Below, piece by piece: positions 1-10,981 of a DNA stretch of 64,000 bases (its first letter is position 1; each line of letters opens with the position of its first letter). A program made the translations under genes and the position numbers. The stretch is from Ceratobasidium sp. AG-K (Eukaryota; Basidiomycota; Agaricomycetes; Cantharellales; Ceratobasidiaceae): NCBI GenBank assembly GCA_037039685.1, contig JAWNGF010000010.1, positions 310,001-374,000 of the forward strand, given 5' to 3'. Below the pieces are notes generated by a model. It saw only the letters and a list, made by a program, of their open reading frames with translations, searched no databases and was not told the origin of the DNA.

Positions 1-2
1 CA

Positions 3-1469
3 GACAAAGGGTTGGCACAAATCAAAGAACTCTGCAAATCGAGAGAAACGTTACCAAAAACCCTACAACATAGTGCAAAAGAATACGATTTCAAAGAGGG
101 ACTTTTATGGTTCAAGGGAAGGATTTACGTGCCTGAAGATAAAGAAGCCAGGCTGGCCATCATGCGAGTTCACCACGACTCAAGAATTGCTGGTCATCAA
201 GGACAAGCTAGAACATTGGAACTAATATCGAGAAGATACGTCTGGCTGGGAATGAAGCAAAGCGTAAACAGATACGTGGAATCCTGTGAAACTTGCCAAC
301 GGTCAAAAGGATCAAAATCAATAGTTCCGGTCAAGCCTCTGGAAATTCCAAAAGGACCGTGGGAGGACATAGCGTTTGACTTCATAGTGAAATTACCAAA
401 ATCCAGAGGATCAGATAGCATCTTAGTAGTGGTGGACCGATTCTCAAGAATGGCGCACTTCATACCCTGCAAAGAAGCTCACACGGCAAGCGACCTTGCA
501 AATCTTTTCGTCACAAATGTTTGGAAACTGCACGGTTTTCCAAAAAGCACGATCTCAGACCGAGGGACTACTTTCAATTCCAAACTTATGAAGGCCATTT
601 ATGAGAAAATTGGGACTAGCCCAGGGTTCAGTACTGCCTACCACCCCCAAACAGATGGAATAACGGAGCGAATCAATCAATGGATGGAAGGCTGGCTACG
701 ATCGTTCGTCAACTACCGGCAGGATGATTGGGCGGACTTATTACCAATTGCGGAATTCAGCTATAATCTGCAGAAACACCGCCTAACAGGTAGTTCCCCT
801 TTCGAAATTGTCTACGGGAGGGAACCACTGTGGAACATTTCAGCAGAAGAATCAACGGTTCCGGAAGCAAACAACATCACAGGAAAATGGCATAAAATCC
901 ACAATGAAGCAATTGCATCAATGGAAACCCAAAGGCTCCTGGAAGAAGAGCCAAAGAACGAGTACCAAGAAGGAGATCTAGTATGGCTGCTGGGAAAGAA
1001 CATTCAAACAAAAAGACCTTCAAAGAAACTGGATAACAAAAAGCACGGGCCATTTATTGTGAAGCAAAAGATAGGGTCACATGCTTATGAGCTCAATTTG
1101 CTGGCAACAATGAGGGTGCACCCTGTTTTTCACATCGATTTGCTCAGCCCTTACAAAGAAGACACTGAATTCAGCCGTAACCAACCCCGACCACCGCCGA
1201 TCATAACGGAAGAAGGAGAAGAGGAATACAAAGTAGAAAAAATCATGGATTGGAAGGAAACAAAGGACGGGCTTTTCTACAGGGTCAGATGGAAGGGTTA
1301 TGGGGACAAAGAAGACACGGAACAAAGGGCAGAAGATTTTGGCCACCTGTCCAAGATCATCAAGGACTTGCTACGCCGACACCCTGAGGCTCCAACACCA
1401 TCCAACTATGTCCCAAGAAAGATAAAAGGGAGGAAGGGAACAACTGGTAGTGATATCTGCAAAACTTGA
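3..1469 (+). CDS. pol: Pol C-terminal part of element A (integrase, chromodomain), 5' partial
   Basis: Codes for the integrase end of a Ty3/Gypsy polyprotein, which inserts the cDNA into the genome. In order: an HHCC zinc-binding N-terminus (His pair near nt 174-200, CETC near 286-297); the DDE core with Asp in VVVDRFSRM, Asp in STISDRGTTF and Glu in TDGITERINQ; and a C-terminal chromodomain (EYKVEKIMDW to RVRWKGYGDKEDTE, about nt 1225-1330) that probably directs insertion to heterochromatin. The frame is already open at the first bases, matching element E upstream. The stop TGA at 1467-1469 ends pol earlier than in E, H and J, where the same frame stays open about 145 codons into the third ORF. 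Confidence 0.9.
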   Translation, partial: DKGLAQIKELCKSRETLPKTLQHSAKEYDFKEGLLWFKGRIYVPEDKEARLAIMRVHHDSRIAGHQGQARTLELISRRYVWLGMKQSVNRYVESCETCQRSKGSKSIVPVKPLEIPKGPWEDIAFDFIVKLPKSRGSDSILVVVDRFSRMAHFIPCKEAHTASDLANLFVTNVWKLHGFPKSTISDRGTTFNSKLMKAIYEKIGTSPGFSTAYHPQTDGITERINQWMEGWLRSFVNYRQDDWADLLPIAEFSYNLQKHRLTGSSPFEIVYGREPLWNISAEESTVPEANNITGKWHKIHNEAIASMETQRLLEEEPKNEYQEGDLVWLLGKNIQTKRPSKKLDNKKHGPFIVKQKIGSHAYELNLLATMRVHPVFHIDLLSPYKEDTEFSRNQPRPPPIITEEGEEEYKVEKIMDWKETKDGLFYRVRWKGYGDKEDTEQRAEDFGHLSKIIKDLLRRHPEAPTPSNYVPRKIKGRKGTTGSDICKT

Positions 1470-1525
1470 AACTACTCCAATCTTCGCTCATCGCTCTACT
1501 CACTAAATCTTCTCTGTTACCAACA

Positions 1526-2290
1526 ATGCCTGCCGTCTCCCGCTCCACCATCGCCAGCAACCTCACCCGCGTTCTTGACGGACCAGCATTCGCTACGGCG
1601 AGAATCCTGGACGCTGGGGCTGCTCTCTACGTCTTCAAAAGGTCCCAACAAAGCTCTGGGAGAATGCACTTTAGGGTGTCAGACGATATTTTGCACTCGG
1701 ACCTGGGAGAATTCCAGTGGGTTGGAAAGAAATGGCCAACACGCATGCAACTCCTACGAAGGGACATCTTCGTTTGTCGAGGGTGCGCAGCGTTCCAGGT
1801 TTCGGAGGTCGTCCTCCTTTCCACCCATATGCTCGGAGTTGTGGAATGGGGACAAGAAGGGGCATACTCAAGCGAGTGGGTGCCAGGATATGATGGTAGA
1901 CCGCCAACACTCCGACCCAGGTGGAACGACGCTTGGGATGCCAACTACGAGAAGGACCTGAGCGACTGGAGGATGGAGAGGGGCAGATACCAGAAGGAGA
2001 AGATTGAATGGGAACCTTACTGGTGGAAAAGGGAGGAGACTGACGTGTCGGCATGGAAGGAAGCAGAGCCCGATGTGCAACAGTGGGATGAGGAGTTTGT
2101 AGAGGTCCAGAAGAGGGTTTTGGACTGGACAAAGGCAGACTGGACAAAGGAGGAGACCTGGGAAGAATGGGAGAAATTATCGGACAAACCAGGAAACACC
2201 GTTTTCAATCCCATCGACCTGACCTTGGAGGACGAGGAGGGGTTGGAAGAACATATGCTAAAGAAGGAAAGGGACTGCGCAGTGCAGTAG
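1526..2290 (+). CDS. Third ORF (ORF3) of element A, 254 aa, unknown function
   Basis: A 254-residue ORF between pol and the 3' LTR. I do not recognise a family. The ATG at 1526 is chosen because the same MPAV/MPSV start and the same 765-bp length recur in elements B, H and J. Visible features: TARILDAGAALYVF near residue 22, WVGKKWPTRMQL near 60, a CRGC motif near 81, a GYDGRPPTLRPRW block near 119, and a Trp- and acid-rich C-terminal half ending NPIDLTLED. There is no signal peptide, membrane segment or furin-like site, so it does not look like an envelope protein. It lies in a different frame from pol. Confidence 0.8.
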   Translation: MPAVSRSTIASNLTRVLDGPAFATARILDAGAALYVFKRSQQSSGRMHFRVSDDILHSDLGEFQWVGKKWPTRMQLLRRDIFVCRGCAAFQVSEVVLLSTHMLGVVEWGQEGAYSSEWVPGYDGRPPTLRPRWNDAWDANYEKDLSDWRMERGRYQKEKIEWEPYWWKREETDVSAWKEAEPDVQQWDEEFVEVQKRVLDWTKADWTKEETWEEWEKLSDKPGNTVFNPIDLTLEDEEGLEEHMLKKERDCAVQ

Positions 2291-2331
2291 GTCCGTTCAG
2301 GCCCCCCAAACGGACTCTTAAGGGGGAGTAA

Positions 2332-2789
2332 TGTCGTGAGCTAGCTCACTCCATCGGACTTGCCCATTGTCGCGCCCGCCTATCTTCCCTCTTTGTGTTA
2401 TGTTCCCCGTTTCCGTTTGCCACGTTGCCACCTTCTTGTGGTTATTCTGTTACATTGTGTAACGCGGCTGTGCTTTGTACGAGTCATGTCTGTTCATACA
2501 GCATGACTCACATGGACACTCCTGACTGGCTGTTATGTATGACTCGCGTGGCTGCGCCTTGTATGACTCGGCCTCTTTCTGAATATATATAGAGGACCAA
2601 CAAGCCTGGTAACCCCAGCTTGTTTTGTCTCGTCAAAACATTCCCTTTGAGTGACACTTAGAACCACCCCTACCCTCAAGAGCCTACAGACGCTTAAGTG
2701 TGTTGCAGCTCAAGAGGTCACTTAGGTCTTAGTGCCGTCCACTCTCCATCGCGGCTTGTCTCAGAGCCACCAAGAAGAAGCTTACGACA
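2332..2789 (+). repeat. LTR1-family 3' LTR of element A (458 bp)
   Basis: Begins TGTCGTGAGC and ends GCTTACGACA (TG..CA). It contains the TATATATA box near 2584 and the AGCTTGTTTTGT self-primer block downstream of it. A purine-rich tract (AAGGGGGAG) precedes it, as expected of a polypurine tract. Confidence 0.95.
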
Positions 2790-3081
2790 GGGTGGCTGAC
2801 CTAGAGTAGTGAGCCAAGTCAGGGGACAATGAGCAATTTGTGGCTTTTGTCCCACTTGATTGTGGCTCATTCTTGGAGGGGAATGTACCCCAGTTGGATG
2901 CCCGGTTCAAGGGCCTTGGCAAGCTCCTTGGCCTTGTTGAGGGACCATGGGCAGTGTCCCAGTTGTTGATGCCAAATTTGCCTGGTCTGGCAAGCTTGAT
3001 GGCCTTCCCGTAGGCCCTAACTTGCTTGTAGACAGGGACCCAGGAGGGGGTGGAGGCGGCAGCGGTGCAAGCGGCAGGCAT
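2790..3081 (-). pseudogene. Third ORF of element C, truncated and frameshifted
   Basis: Starts at an ATG (complement of 3079-3081) with MPAACTAAAST, after the chromodomain region of pol. It matches the third ORF of element F: AIKLARPGKFGINNWDTA here against ALQLARQGEYAVINWGTA in F. After this block the similarity moves to another frame (PWSLNKAKELAKALEP, then LGYIP), which matches PWSFIEAEELAKILDP..LGYIP in F, so at least one frameshift is present. The rest is cut off by the insertion of element A. Function is unknown. Confidence 0.7.
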
Positions 3082-5171
3082 TGCTGTTTGAGGGGGAAAA
3101 TTTTTTTTGGGGTGAGGGAAGAGTCTTGTAGAGTACTGGTGGTGGTTGGCTGAAAAGCTGGGATGATGATTTCTGCTGCTTTCCCCTTCAACCTTTTGTA
3201 CCTTGGGGAGGTTAAATTTGGAGGAAGTGGGCTTGTGGGAAAGTCCTCCTGGAACTTTCTCATGACATGAGTCAGCTTGGCAAAGTTCTCCGCCAGTTCT
3301 TCTGTGTCTTCTAGAGGGCTGTAACCTTTCCATCTGATGCAGTATTTCAGTCCATCAGGATCTTGATACCAATCCACTATCTTTTCAACCTCATATTCCT
3401 CCTTGCCTTCCTCAGTTGTGATCAGTGGAGGTCGGGGTTGTTTTTGTTGGAAGTCTAGGTCTTCAATGTAGGGGGTCAACATGCTTCCATGGAAGACGTT
3501 GTGAATATGCATGGACTTTGGAAGATCAAGTTGGTAGGCATGTGAAGAGATTTGTTTTTTCACAACAAAGGGGCCTGTTCTTTTGTCATCAAGCTTCTTG
3601 CTTGGGCGTCTTGTGGAAATGTTGGTAGTCAGGAGCCAGACGTTGTCCCCTTCCTTGTATAGTATTTTTGGGGTTTCTTGTTTTGATTGGTGATATTCCA
3701 TCAGGGCTTTTGTTTCCTCCCACACATCCTCCATATCCTTTGTCCACTTGTCTCCTTCTGGGGAGCGAGTCACATAGTCCTCAATAGACCATTTGGGAGT
3801 CATGCCGTAGATGACCTCAAAGGGGGATTTGTTTGTGACTTGGTTCTTGTGATTGTTGTGACAAAATTCCGTGATGGGTAACCATTTTGCCCAGTCATCC
3901 TGCTTGTGGTTTCCAAAGATGCGTAACCATCCTTCAAGCCACTGGTTTGTTCTTTCCACAAGGCCATCAGTTTCAGGGTGGAAGGCAGTAGAGAATGTCC
4001 CTTGGATTCCTAGCTGCTTGTAGACAGCCTCTAAGAAGTGTGATTTCAAGGTAGTTCCTCTATCCAAAACAGTGGTTTTGGGGAATCCATGAAGACGCCA
4101 TACTTCCTTCACAAAGATGTTGGCAAGATCTTTTGAGTTTGTGGATTCCTTGCAGGGGATGAAGTGTGCCATTCTGGAAAAGCGGTCCATCACTACAAGG
4201 ACACTGTCAAACCCTTGTGATTTTGGTAGTTTCACAATAAAGTCATAAGCAATATTCTCCCAAGGTTTTTCCAGGATGAGCAAGGCTTTGAGTGGTAGGG
4301 GTCCTTTGCTTCCCTTCCCCCTTTGGCACGCTTTGCAGCTGTCAACATACTTGTTGACTTGGGCTTTCATGCCTGGCCAGTAGTAGTTTCTAGAGATGAG
4401 TTCTAGAGTCCTGGCTTGTCCTTGGTGACCCGCAATGGGCAAGTTGTGGTAGAGTTTGAGAAGCTTCAGCTTGACGTCCTTTTTGTCAGGAACTACAATT
4501 CTTCCTTGATACCAGAGGAGATCTTTGCTCATTTTGTAGTTCTTGAACTGTTTCTTCACAGAGGGAGGTAGATCTTCCTTCCCCTTGGTGCTTTTGATCA
4601 GGGTTTCCAGGCTCTTGTCTTCCTCTAGGGCTTCCTTGATTTCTGCAACAATGTTGTTGCTCATCAGGGCTGAAAATCCCTTGAAGTTTTTGGCAGAGAT
4701 CATCACTTGTTCCGCGGAGGCGATATCATTGTGATTGCTTCTTCTTGAGAGGATGTCCGGCTTTTCCGACATTTTGCCAGGCCTGTAGTGGATGTCAAAA
4801 TTGTAGCTTGCCAGCATGAGAAGCCATCTGTTGTGTCTTTGATTGAAGGTGTTGGACTTTTGACAGTAAGTAAGGTTTTTGTGATCTGTGTAGATCACTA
4901 TTGGTTCCTTTGTTCCCTCCAGGTGGATGCGCCAGTGTTGTAATGCTTCTATGATTGCAAGAAGCTCCTTGTCATGCGTGTCGTAGTTCAACTCAGCCTC
5001 CTTGAAGCTCTTTGAGATAAATCCTACTGGGTGTAAGTAACCGTCCTTTTGCTGTTGGCTAACAATAGCTCCCATTGCAACCCTGAGGCATCTGTTTCAA
5101 GGAAATATTGTTTTGATTTGTTGGGATGAGCCAGCACTGGTTCTTTTGATATGACATCTTTCAGGGAGTCA
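2907..5171 (-). pseudogene. pol: Pol of element C, RNase H-integrase-chromodomain half
   Basis: Continuation of the C polyprotein after the insertion point of element B. It encodes RNase H (ETDASG, DKELLAIIEAL, YTDHKNL), the HHCC zinc-binding motif, the integrase core (VVMDRFSRM, TVLDRGTTL, TDGLVERTNQ) and a chromodomain (YEVEKIVDW to IRWKGYSPLEDTE). A one-base deletion near 5085, in the codons for TDASGVAMG, shifts the frame between RNase H segments; otherwise the 722-codon reading frame is open. The protein would end downstream of the chromodomain in a proline-rich stretch that overlaps the third ORF in another frame. The gene is also broken by element B. Confidence 0.88.
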
Positions 5172-5627
5172 TGTCGTGAGCTAGCTCTCTCCATTGGACT
5201 CGCCTGTTGCCTCGCCCGCCTATGTTCCCGTTTACCTTGTGTTTTTGTTCCTGTTTGCCGCGTTGCCACCTTCTTGTGGTTTTCCTGTTACATTGTGTAA
5301 CGCGGCTGTGCTTTGTACAAGTCATGTCTGTTCATACAGCATGACTCACATGGACACTCCTGACTGGTTGACTGCGTTGACTCATGTGGCTGCGCCTTGT
5401 ATGACTCGGCCACTTTGTGAATATATATAGAGGACCAACAAGCCTGGAAACCCCAGCTTGTTTTGTCTTGTCAAAACATCCCCTTTGAGTGACACTTAGA
5501 ACCACCCCTACCCTCAAGAGCCTACAGACACTTAAGTGTGTTGCGGTTCAAGAGGTCACTTAGGTCTTAGTGCCGTCCACTCTCCGTCGCGGCTTGTCTC
5601 ATAGCCACTAAGAAGAAGCTTACGACA
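5172..5627 (+). repeat. 5' LTR of element B (LTR1 family)
   Basis: 456 bp, TGTCGTGAGC to CTTACGACA. It pairs with 11939-12394. Followed by TT and the 12-nt primer site at 5630-5641. Confidence 0.95.
5315..5466 (+). promoter_or_regulatory. Predicted LTR1 promoter and transcript start (element B)
   Basis: A TATATATA box at 5422-5429 lies about 32 nt before AGCTTGTTTTGT (5455-5466), the predicted 5' end of the RNA. The upstream U3 holds two TGACTCA sites (5342-5348 and 5378-5384), the binding motif of Gcn4/AP-1 bZIP factors. An inverted repeat lies near 5319-5347, with outer arms (A)GTCATG/CATGAC(T) and inner arms CTGT/ACAG. The same layout recurs in the other LTR1 copies. The start site and factor binding are inferred, not shown. 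Confidence 0.6.
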
Positions 5628-5629
5628 TT

Positions 5630-5641
5630 ACAAAACAAGCT
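5630..5641 (+). other. Self-primer binding site of element B
   Basis: ACAAAACAAGCT, two bases after the 5' LTR, is the exact complement of AGCTTGTTTTGT at 5455-5466 in the same LTR. No TGG for tRNA 3'-CCA pairing is present here. This is the arrangement known from Tf1-type self-priming retrotransposons. Confidence 0.75.
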
Positions 5642-5649
5642 TAACAAAC

Positions 5650-7650
5650 ATGTCCATTCAAGAGGACGCAGGGTCACGCCTCGCAACACCAATATCAATA
5701 AGAAGAGGACCAAGTAGAGTTTCGAGACCCACAAGTTCCCTCAACGAACAAGATATTGCGCAAGCACGAGCGGGAGGACCAGCGAGGTCTCGCCCACAGA
5801 GCCAGGCTTCTATGCCAGGGACATTCAACACTGAGAACATCTCAGTCGTTCAGGAAGAACCTACTATGGTTGCTAGGGAACCAGGGGATATGACTGAGGA
5901 CCCCACACCGGTCGCAATCCGAATCCCAATTTCAAATGCAAGCCCAGGACCCTTGCAACCACTATGGTCTTTGGGATCCAGAAGACAGTTTTTTTCTCCC
6001 CAACCCAAAGCTCATGGAGGCGTATCCCTTGTACCTATCAGACCACCTCCCACACCACACATTTCCCATGCCGCTCAAGTCCCACAGATCTCAGGAACCA
6101 TAACCAATGTCGGACCAATCCAAATAAGCTCTCAAGCCGGAACACCAGTCAACCCTGCACCGCCATATGTACAGCAAGGGTATTCCCGGCAACCAACAGC
6201 AACCAAAGAACAAATCGTCCCTAGAGTTCCGAGCTCAAGTTCTAGCTCCAGCAGTAGAAACATGATTAACAACTTAGACGTCCTTGACGATCTTCACCTT
6301 GGAAGACACAACGCGCTCTTAAGGATTATTGATGGCATGAGGATAACTATCGATAGAAGACTCAACGGGTTAGAACAATCCACTCAGGTCTTAGCAAATA
6401 ACCAACAAATCTTCAATGATTCCATCAACACCCTACAAGGAACACTCACGGATATCCTCAATGCCTCAAGAAATAGCGAACATAATACCTTCCTACTAGG
6501 ACAAGATGTAACCAGACTACGAAATGAGGTCACAAACACACAAGGACTGGTAAACAATATCCGCGAGGAACTCAATACCACTAGGCAAGGGCAATTTGAA
6601 TGGAACGAAGCAGTAACTCAAGGGCTAGAAAACCTACGACAAGAGGGAAACGCTACTGCTACAAAAATCACAACAATACAAGAAACCATCAACAACCTTC
6701 GGGAAGAAATGGACGAGGCTTCCCTACATGCTGAGCATCTTTCTAGACAATCAGATTCCCCACCACATCCAGAAGCAGAATCAACCAGGATCGAGGATCT
6801 AGAACGAAGGCTTCAACGGTTAACCAACGCCAGCGGAGGAACACTTCGCCCTAAAGTTACACGCCCAGATTCCTTCGATGGGAAAAAGGGAGAAGGCGCT
6901 GAAATGTTCATCACTCAAATGGAAAGTTATTTTGTCCGACTAGGCAATCAATATAACTCACATGAAGAACGCATCCGCGAAGCACTTGCCAACTTCAAAT
7001 CAGAAAACAAGACAGCCACCCATTGGGCACAAGTACTGCTCCGATCACTAAACCAAGGAGAAAATATTGAAAACCTAGCCTCATGGGAAAGCTTCAAAAC
7101 CCACTTCATGGAGCAATTTAGCGACCCCAACAAAAAGGCAAAAGCCGAAATCGATATCGGAAGGTGCAAGCAGAACAATTCGGTAGCAAACTATGCTTCT
7201 GAATTCCGTTACTTATTGGTCGACATCAACTGGGGACAGGAAGCACTGATCAACCAATTCAAGGAAGGACTAAAGCCTGAAGTAAAGACCGAACTCGCTC
7301 GATTTGAATTGACCCTAATTAGCGAGGACGGAACGGAGCGGGAGTTGTCACTGGACCGATGGATCTCTATTGCAATCTCTATTGACCAGAAATTGCAACA
7401 AATCAAGACCTCTACAGGAAAAAAGACACCTCAAACAACCACCAGCGGACAATCCTCTACAAAGCGACTACCCGACGAAGTTTACAAAGCAAGGATAGCA
7501 ACCAACCGCTGCCTGAAGTGCAGACAAGAAGGACACCGTTCATTCAAATGCTCGTCCAAGGAATGGATAACAACGGAACCTAACATCAAAGGAAGGGAGG
7601 GAAAAATTGAAGAGGTACCTGAGTCGGGAAAAGGCGAGGTCTCCCTCTAA
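5650..7650 (+). CDS. gag: Gag of element B, 666 aa
   Basis: Structural nucleocapsid polyprotein. Residues 1-200 are low-complexity, rich in Pro, Ser and Arg, with a serine run near 195-205. Residues 215-375 are likely coiled coil. A retrotransposon Gag/capsid domain runs from about 400 to 580 (RPDSFDGKKGEGAEMFITQ, WAQVLLRSL, FKTHFMEQFSDP, YASEFRYLLVDINWGQ). A CCHC zinc knuckle (CLKCRQEGHRSFKC, C-x2-C-x4-H-x4-C) lies near residue 620. The ATG at 5650 follows the primer site by nine bases and matches the start in E, H and J. The stop at 7648-7650 lies inside the hairpin of the predicted frameshift signal. The reading frame is intact. Confidence 0.93.
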   Translation: MSIQEDAGSRLATPISIRRGPSRVSRPTSSLNEQDIAQARAGGPARSRPQSQASMPGTFNTENISVVQEEPTMVAREPGDMTEDPTPVAIRIPISNASPGPLQPLWSLGSRRQFFSPQPKAHGGVSLVPIRPPPTPHISHAAQVPQISGTITNVGPIQISSQAGTPVNPAPPYVQQGYSRQPTATKEQIVPRVPSSSSSSSSRNMINNLDVLDDLHLGRHNALLRIIDGMRITIDRRLNGLEQSTQVLANNQQIFNDSINTLQGTLTDILNASRNSEHNTFLLGQDVTRLRNEVTNTQGLVNNIREELNTTRQGQFEWNEAVTQGLENLRQEGNATATKITTIQETINNLREEMDEASLHAEHLSRQSDSPPHPEAESTRIEDLERRLQRLTNASGGTLRPKVTRPDSFDGKKGEGAEMFITQMESYFVRLGNQYNSHEERIREALANFKSENKTATHWAQVLLRSLNQGENIENLASWESFKTHFMEQFSDPNKKAKAEIDIGRCKQNNSVANYASEFRYLLVDINWGQEALINQFKEGLKPEVKTELARFELTLISEDGTERELSLDRWISIAISIDQKLQQIKTSTGKKTPQTTTSGQSSTKRLPDEVYKARIATNRCLKCRQEGHRSFKCSSKEWITTEPNIKGREGKIEEVPESGKGEVSL

Positions 7651-7667
7651 CCGTGTGTGGAGAGACC
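7626..7667 (+). promoter_or_regulatory. Predicted -1 ribosomal frameshift signal, gag to pol (element B)
   Basis: The heptamer G GGA AAA (7626-7632) is in the correct zero frame (X XXY YYZ). After a 5-nt spacer a 6-bp stem forms between GGTCTC (7638-7643) and GAGACC (7662-7667), with the gag stop in the loop. Pol is open in the -1 frame from 7623. The same heptamer, spacer length and stem occur in E, H and J. Confidence 0.7.
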
Positions 7668-10600
7668 AACGAACCAGTAATGGAAACAATGTACCTTAGA
7701 GCTACTAGCAAATCAACAATTGTCTACACCAATATTACTGGAATCACGGAACCCATCGCCACCCTTATCAACTCAGGAGCATCAAAAAACTTCATTGACA
7801 TCACCTGGGCCCGAAGAAACAATATGCCTCTAATAGAACTTCCAACTCCTCGAAGAATAATTGGAATACAAGGGAAAGAACTATTGCATCAAATCCGGTT
7901 CAAAGCAAATCTAAAATTCGAGCTACATGGAAAAAACTTCAAGCAAGATTTCTTCGCCATGCCTACTGGAGACACACCCTTGATTTTAGGTTTAGGATGG
8001 CTAGAAGAAGCCAACCCCATAATCGATTGGCCGACAAAGGAAATTTCCTGGCGGCCAGACAATGTCCTTGGGAAGGTCGGAGAAATGGAAGACATTCCCG
8101 AGGAATTCAAAGATTTTATGGAAGTCTTTAGCGAGGAAAAATTTAAACAGATACCGGATCACCGCCCATACAACTGTTGCATCGACCTGGTGGAAGGAGC
8201 AGAACTGCCTAAACCAGCTAGACCAATACCACTCTCACCGGCAGAATCCATTGCACTCAGAAAGTACTTGGACGAGGAACTAGCCGCAGGAAAAATCCGA
8301 CCAAGCAAATCACCAGTAGCCGCAGCAACCTTCTTTGTCAAAAAAGGACGAGACCCAAAGAAACCGGAAGAGCCCCCAGAACTCAGGTTGGTCCAACACT
8401 TTGGTCCGATCAACAAAATAACAAGGGACGACCGCTTCCCAATGCCACTAATGGAAGACCTTCTTGACAAAATCAAAGACACAAAGATCTTTTCAAAAAT
8501 AGATTTACGAATGGGATTTAATAACATCCGGGTTAAGGAAGGGGACGAATGGAAGACAGCATTCCGCACCAAGGAAGGCCTTTTTGAATATGTCGTTATG
8601 CCCTTTGGATTGAAAAACGCGCCGGCAACTTTCCAACGATATATGAACCATATTTTCCACGACCTAATCGACATCTGTGTCATTGTTTACATTGACGACA
8701 TTTTAATCTTTTCTAAAGATCGAACCCAACATGTGGAAGACGTCCGAAAGGTACTCAAGATCCTGCTAGACAACAACCTCTTTGCAAAACTCCCAAAATG
8801 CGAATTCTTTGTCAAGAAGCTTGTATACACAGGGATAAACATCAGCAAAGAAGGAATATCAATGCAAGAAGAAAAAGTCAAGGCTATCAAAGAATGGAAG
8901 GAGCCAAGAACAGTCAAACAGGTCCAAGCGTTCCTAGGATTTGCAAACTTCTACAGACGATTTGTACCAAACTTCAGCAGCCTGGCCAAACCCTTAACGA
9001 TTCTAACAAGAAAGGACCAGAAGTGGAAATGGGAAGCAGAACAACAAGAGGCTTTCGACAACCTGAAGAAGGAAATATGCAAGGAACCACTACTACGACA
9101 CCCAGACCCGGCAAAACCTTACATATTGGAAACCGACGCTAGTGGGGTAGCTATGGGAGCAATACTCTCTCAAAGTCAAGACGACGGTTACTTACACCCT
9201 ATCGCCTTCCTATCAAAATCCTTTAACGCTGCCCAAATGAACTATGACGTTCACGACAAGGAATTGATGGCAATTGTGGAATCATTAAAACACTGGCGTT
9301 TGCATCTCGAGGGAACAACCGAACCAATAACTATATACACCGATCACCATAACCTGCAATACTGGAAGAAGGCGACTACATTTAACAGGCGTCATGCTAG
9401 ATGGCATCAGATCCTGGCTTCCTACAACTTTGAAATAGTTTACCGCCCAGGAAACATGTCAACAAAGCCAGACCTGCTGTCCAGAAGAGCAGATCACAGC
9501 GAAATACCAACGGCAGAGCAAATCATGATTAAAGAAGAACAATTCAAAGGGTTTGCCGGAGAAATAAAGTCGGATATCATTGCGGACATTAGGGAAGCAC
9601 AAAGCGAAGACGAAAGCATTGCAAAGATCATAGAGTTATGCAAGGAGAAGGAGAACCTACCCAAATCAGTCCAACAAGGGATTAAGAACTACAACTTCGA
9701 GGAAAACCTCCTCTGGATGGACGGCAGAATCTACGTGCCAGAAGACAAGGACACTAGGCTAAAAATCCTCAGATTACACCACGACTCGCCAATCGCGGGG
9801 CACCAAGGCCAAGCCCAAACACTGGAGCTAATTGCAAGAAGATATTACTGGCCTGGACTTAAGGCAACAGTAAACAAATACGTTGACTCTTGCAAACAAT
9901 GCCGAAGGGCGAAAGGAACAAGGAGTCAAGTGCCACTGAAAGCACTCAAAATCCCGAATGGTCCGTGGGAAGATATTGCGTACGATTTCATCGTGAATCT
10001 TCCGAAATCACAAGGCAATGACAGCATTCTGGTGGTAGTGGATCGATTCTCTTGCATGGCACATTTCATACCCTGCAAAGAATCAACAACGGCAGATCAA
10101 CTTGCTGATCTCTTCCTGAAGAACGTTTGGAGATTACACGGCTTCCCACAAAGCACAATTTCCGACAGAGGAACAACTTTCAACAGCAAGTTCCTGAGGG
10201 CCCTATACCAAAAAATCGGAACAACACCAAGCTTTAGCACGGCATACCATCCACAAACAGATGGAATAACGGAACGGATAAACCAATGGATAGAAGCATG
10301 GCTTCGCACATTTGTAAACCACAGGCAAGACAACTGGGCCGAATTACTACCGATCGCAGAATTCTGCTACAACAACCAGAAACACGGGATAACGGGAAAA
10401 ACTCCATTCGAGATTGTCAACGGAAAGGAACCTCTATGGAATGTTTCAGGAGAAGTTACCGCAATTCCTGAAGCAAATGAGAAGGCAAACAACTGGCAAA
10501 AAGTATGGGACGAAGCTAAAGCAGCTATGGAATGGCACAGAAGACATGACACTATGGAACACCAACCAAAATACAAGGAAGGCGACCTCACCTGGCTTTA

Positions 10601-10981
10601 CGGACAAAACATAAAGACAAACCGTCCCAACAAGAAGCTTGACAACAAAAAATACGGTCCTTTCAGGATCAAGAAAATTGTATCAAGCCACGCTTACAAA
10701 TTGGAGCTTCCAAAAACCATGAAAATACACCCCGTCCTCCACAGCAATCTGCTCAGTCCATACAAAAAGGACGAAAACTTTCACAGAAACCAACCCTGAC
10801 CACCACTGGTCATAACAAAGGAAGGAGAAGAAGAATACAAAGTGGAGAGAATCGTGGACTGGAAGGAGACAAAGGACGGGTTGTTCTACAGGGTCAGATG
10901 GAAGGGTTATGATGAAAAGGAAGACACGGAACAACGGGCAGAAGACTTCGGTCACCTCGGAGGAATCATGATAGGTTCCTA
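7626..10981 (+). pseudogene. pol: Pol of element B with a stop before the chromodomain
   Basis: Protease, RT, RNase H, integrase and chromodomain in one frame, entered by -1 frameshifting. The protease motif reads LINSGAS, with Asn where the family has the catalytic Asp. RT keeps YIDD (near 8689-8700) but the fingers motif reads QHFGPIN where E has QDLRGVN; both oddities are shared with J. RNase H (ETDASG, HDKELMAI) and integrase (VVVDRFSCM, TISDRGTTF, TDGITERINQ) look complete. A TGA at 10797-10799 replaces the CGA found in A, E and J (QPRPPP). The chromodomain (EEYKVERIVDW to RVRWKGYDEKEDTE) follows in frame and is then cut by a small deletion near 10968 and a stop at 10979-10981. Confidence 0.9.

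Larger units (their letters stand above)
1..2789 (+). mobile_element. Element A: Ty3/Gypsy chromovirus, 5' part outside window
   Basis: The 3' part of an LTR retrotransposon of the LTR1 family: the end of pol (integrase and chromodomain), a third ORF and the 3' LTR. The left part with gag, protease and RT lies before base 1. The nucleotide sequence is very close to element E. Its right edge abuts the third ORF of element C on the minus strand, so A most likely inserted into C. The right-hand target-site base block would be 2790-2794 (GGGTG); its partner is outside the window. Confidence 0.9.
2790..5171 (-). mobile_element. Element C, 3' half (minus strand)
   Basis: Second-lineage Ty3/Gypsy element in minus orientation, split by element B. 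This half holds the RNase H, integrase and chromodomain part of pol and the start of the third ORF. Its 3' end and 3' LTR were displaced to the left by element A and are outside the window. The matching half is at 12395-16544. The AGTCA at 5167-5171 is repeated at 12395-12399. Confidence 0.9.

Noticed and set aside
1526..2290. Third ORF as an envelope gene (endogenous retrovirus)
   Set aside because: Its position fits, but there is no signal peptide, transmembrane helix or cleavage site, and the sequence is acidic and Trp-rich.
2400..2600. LTR1 open frame (CGYSVTLCNAAVLCTSHVCSY) as a small secreted protein
   Set aside because: It recurs in nearly every LTR1 copy only because the LTR is repeated; it overlaps the U3 promoter and ends at the TATA box.
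5628..5650. tRNA primer binding site after the LTR1 5' LTR
   Set aside because: No TGG and no evident tRNA 3'-end complement follows the LTR; the exact match to the LTR's own RNA start explains the site better.
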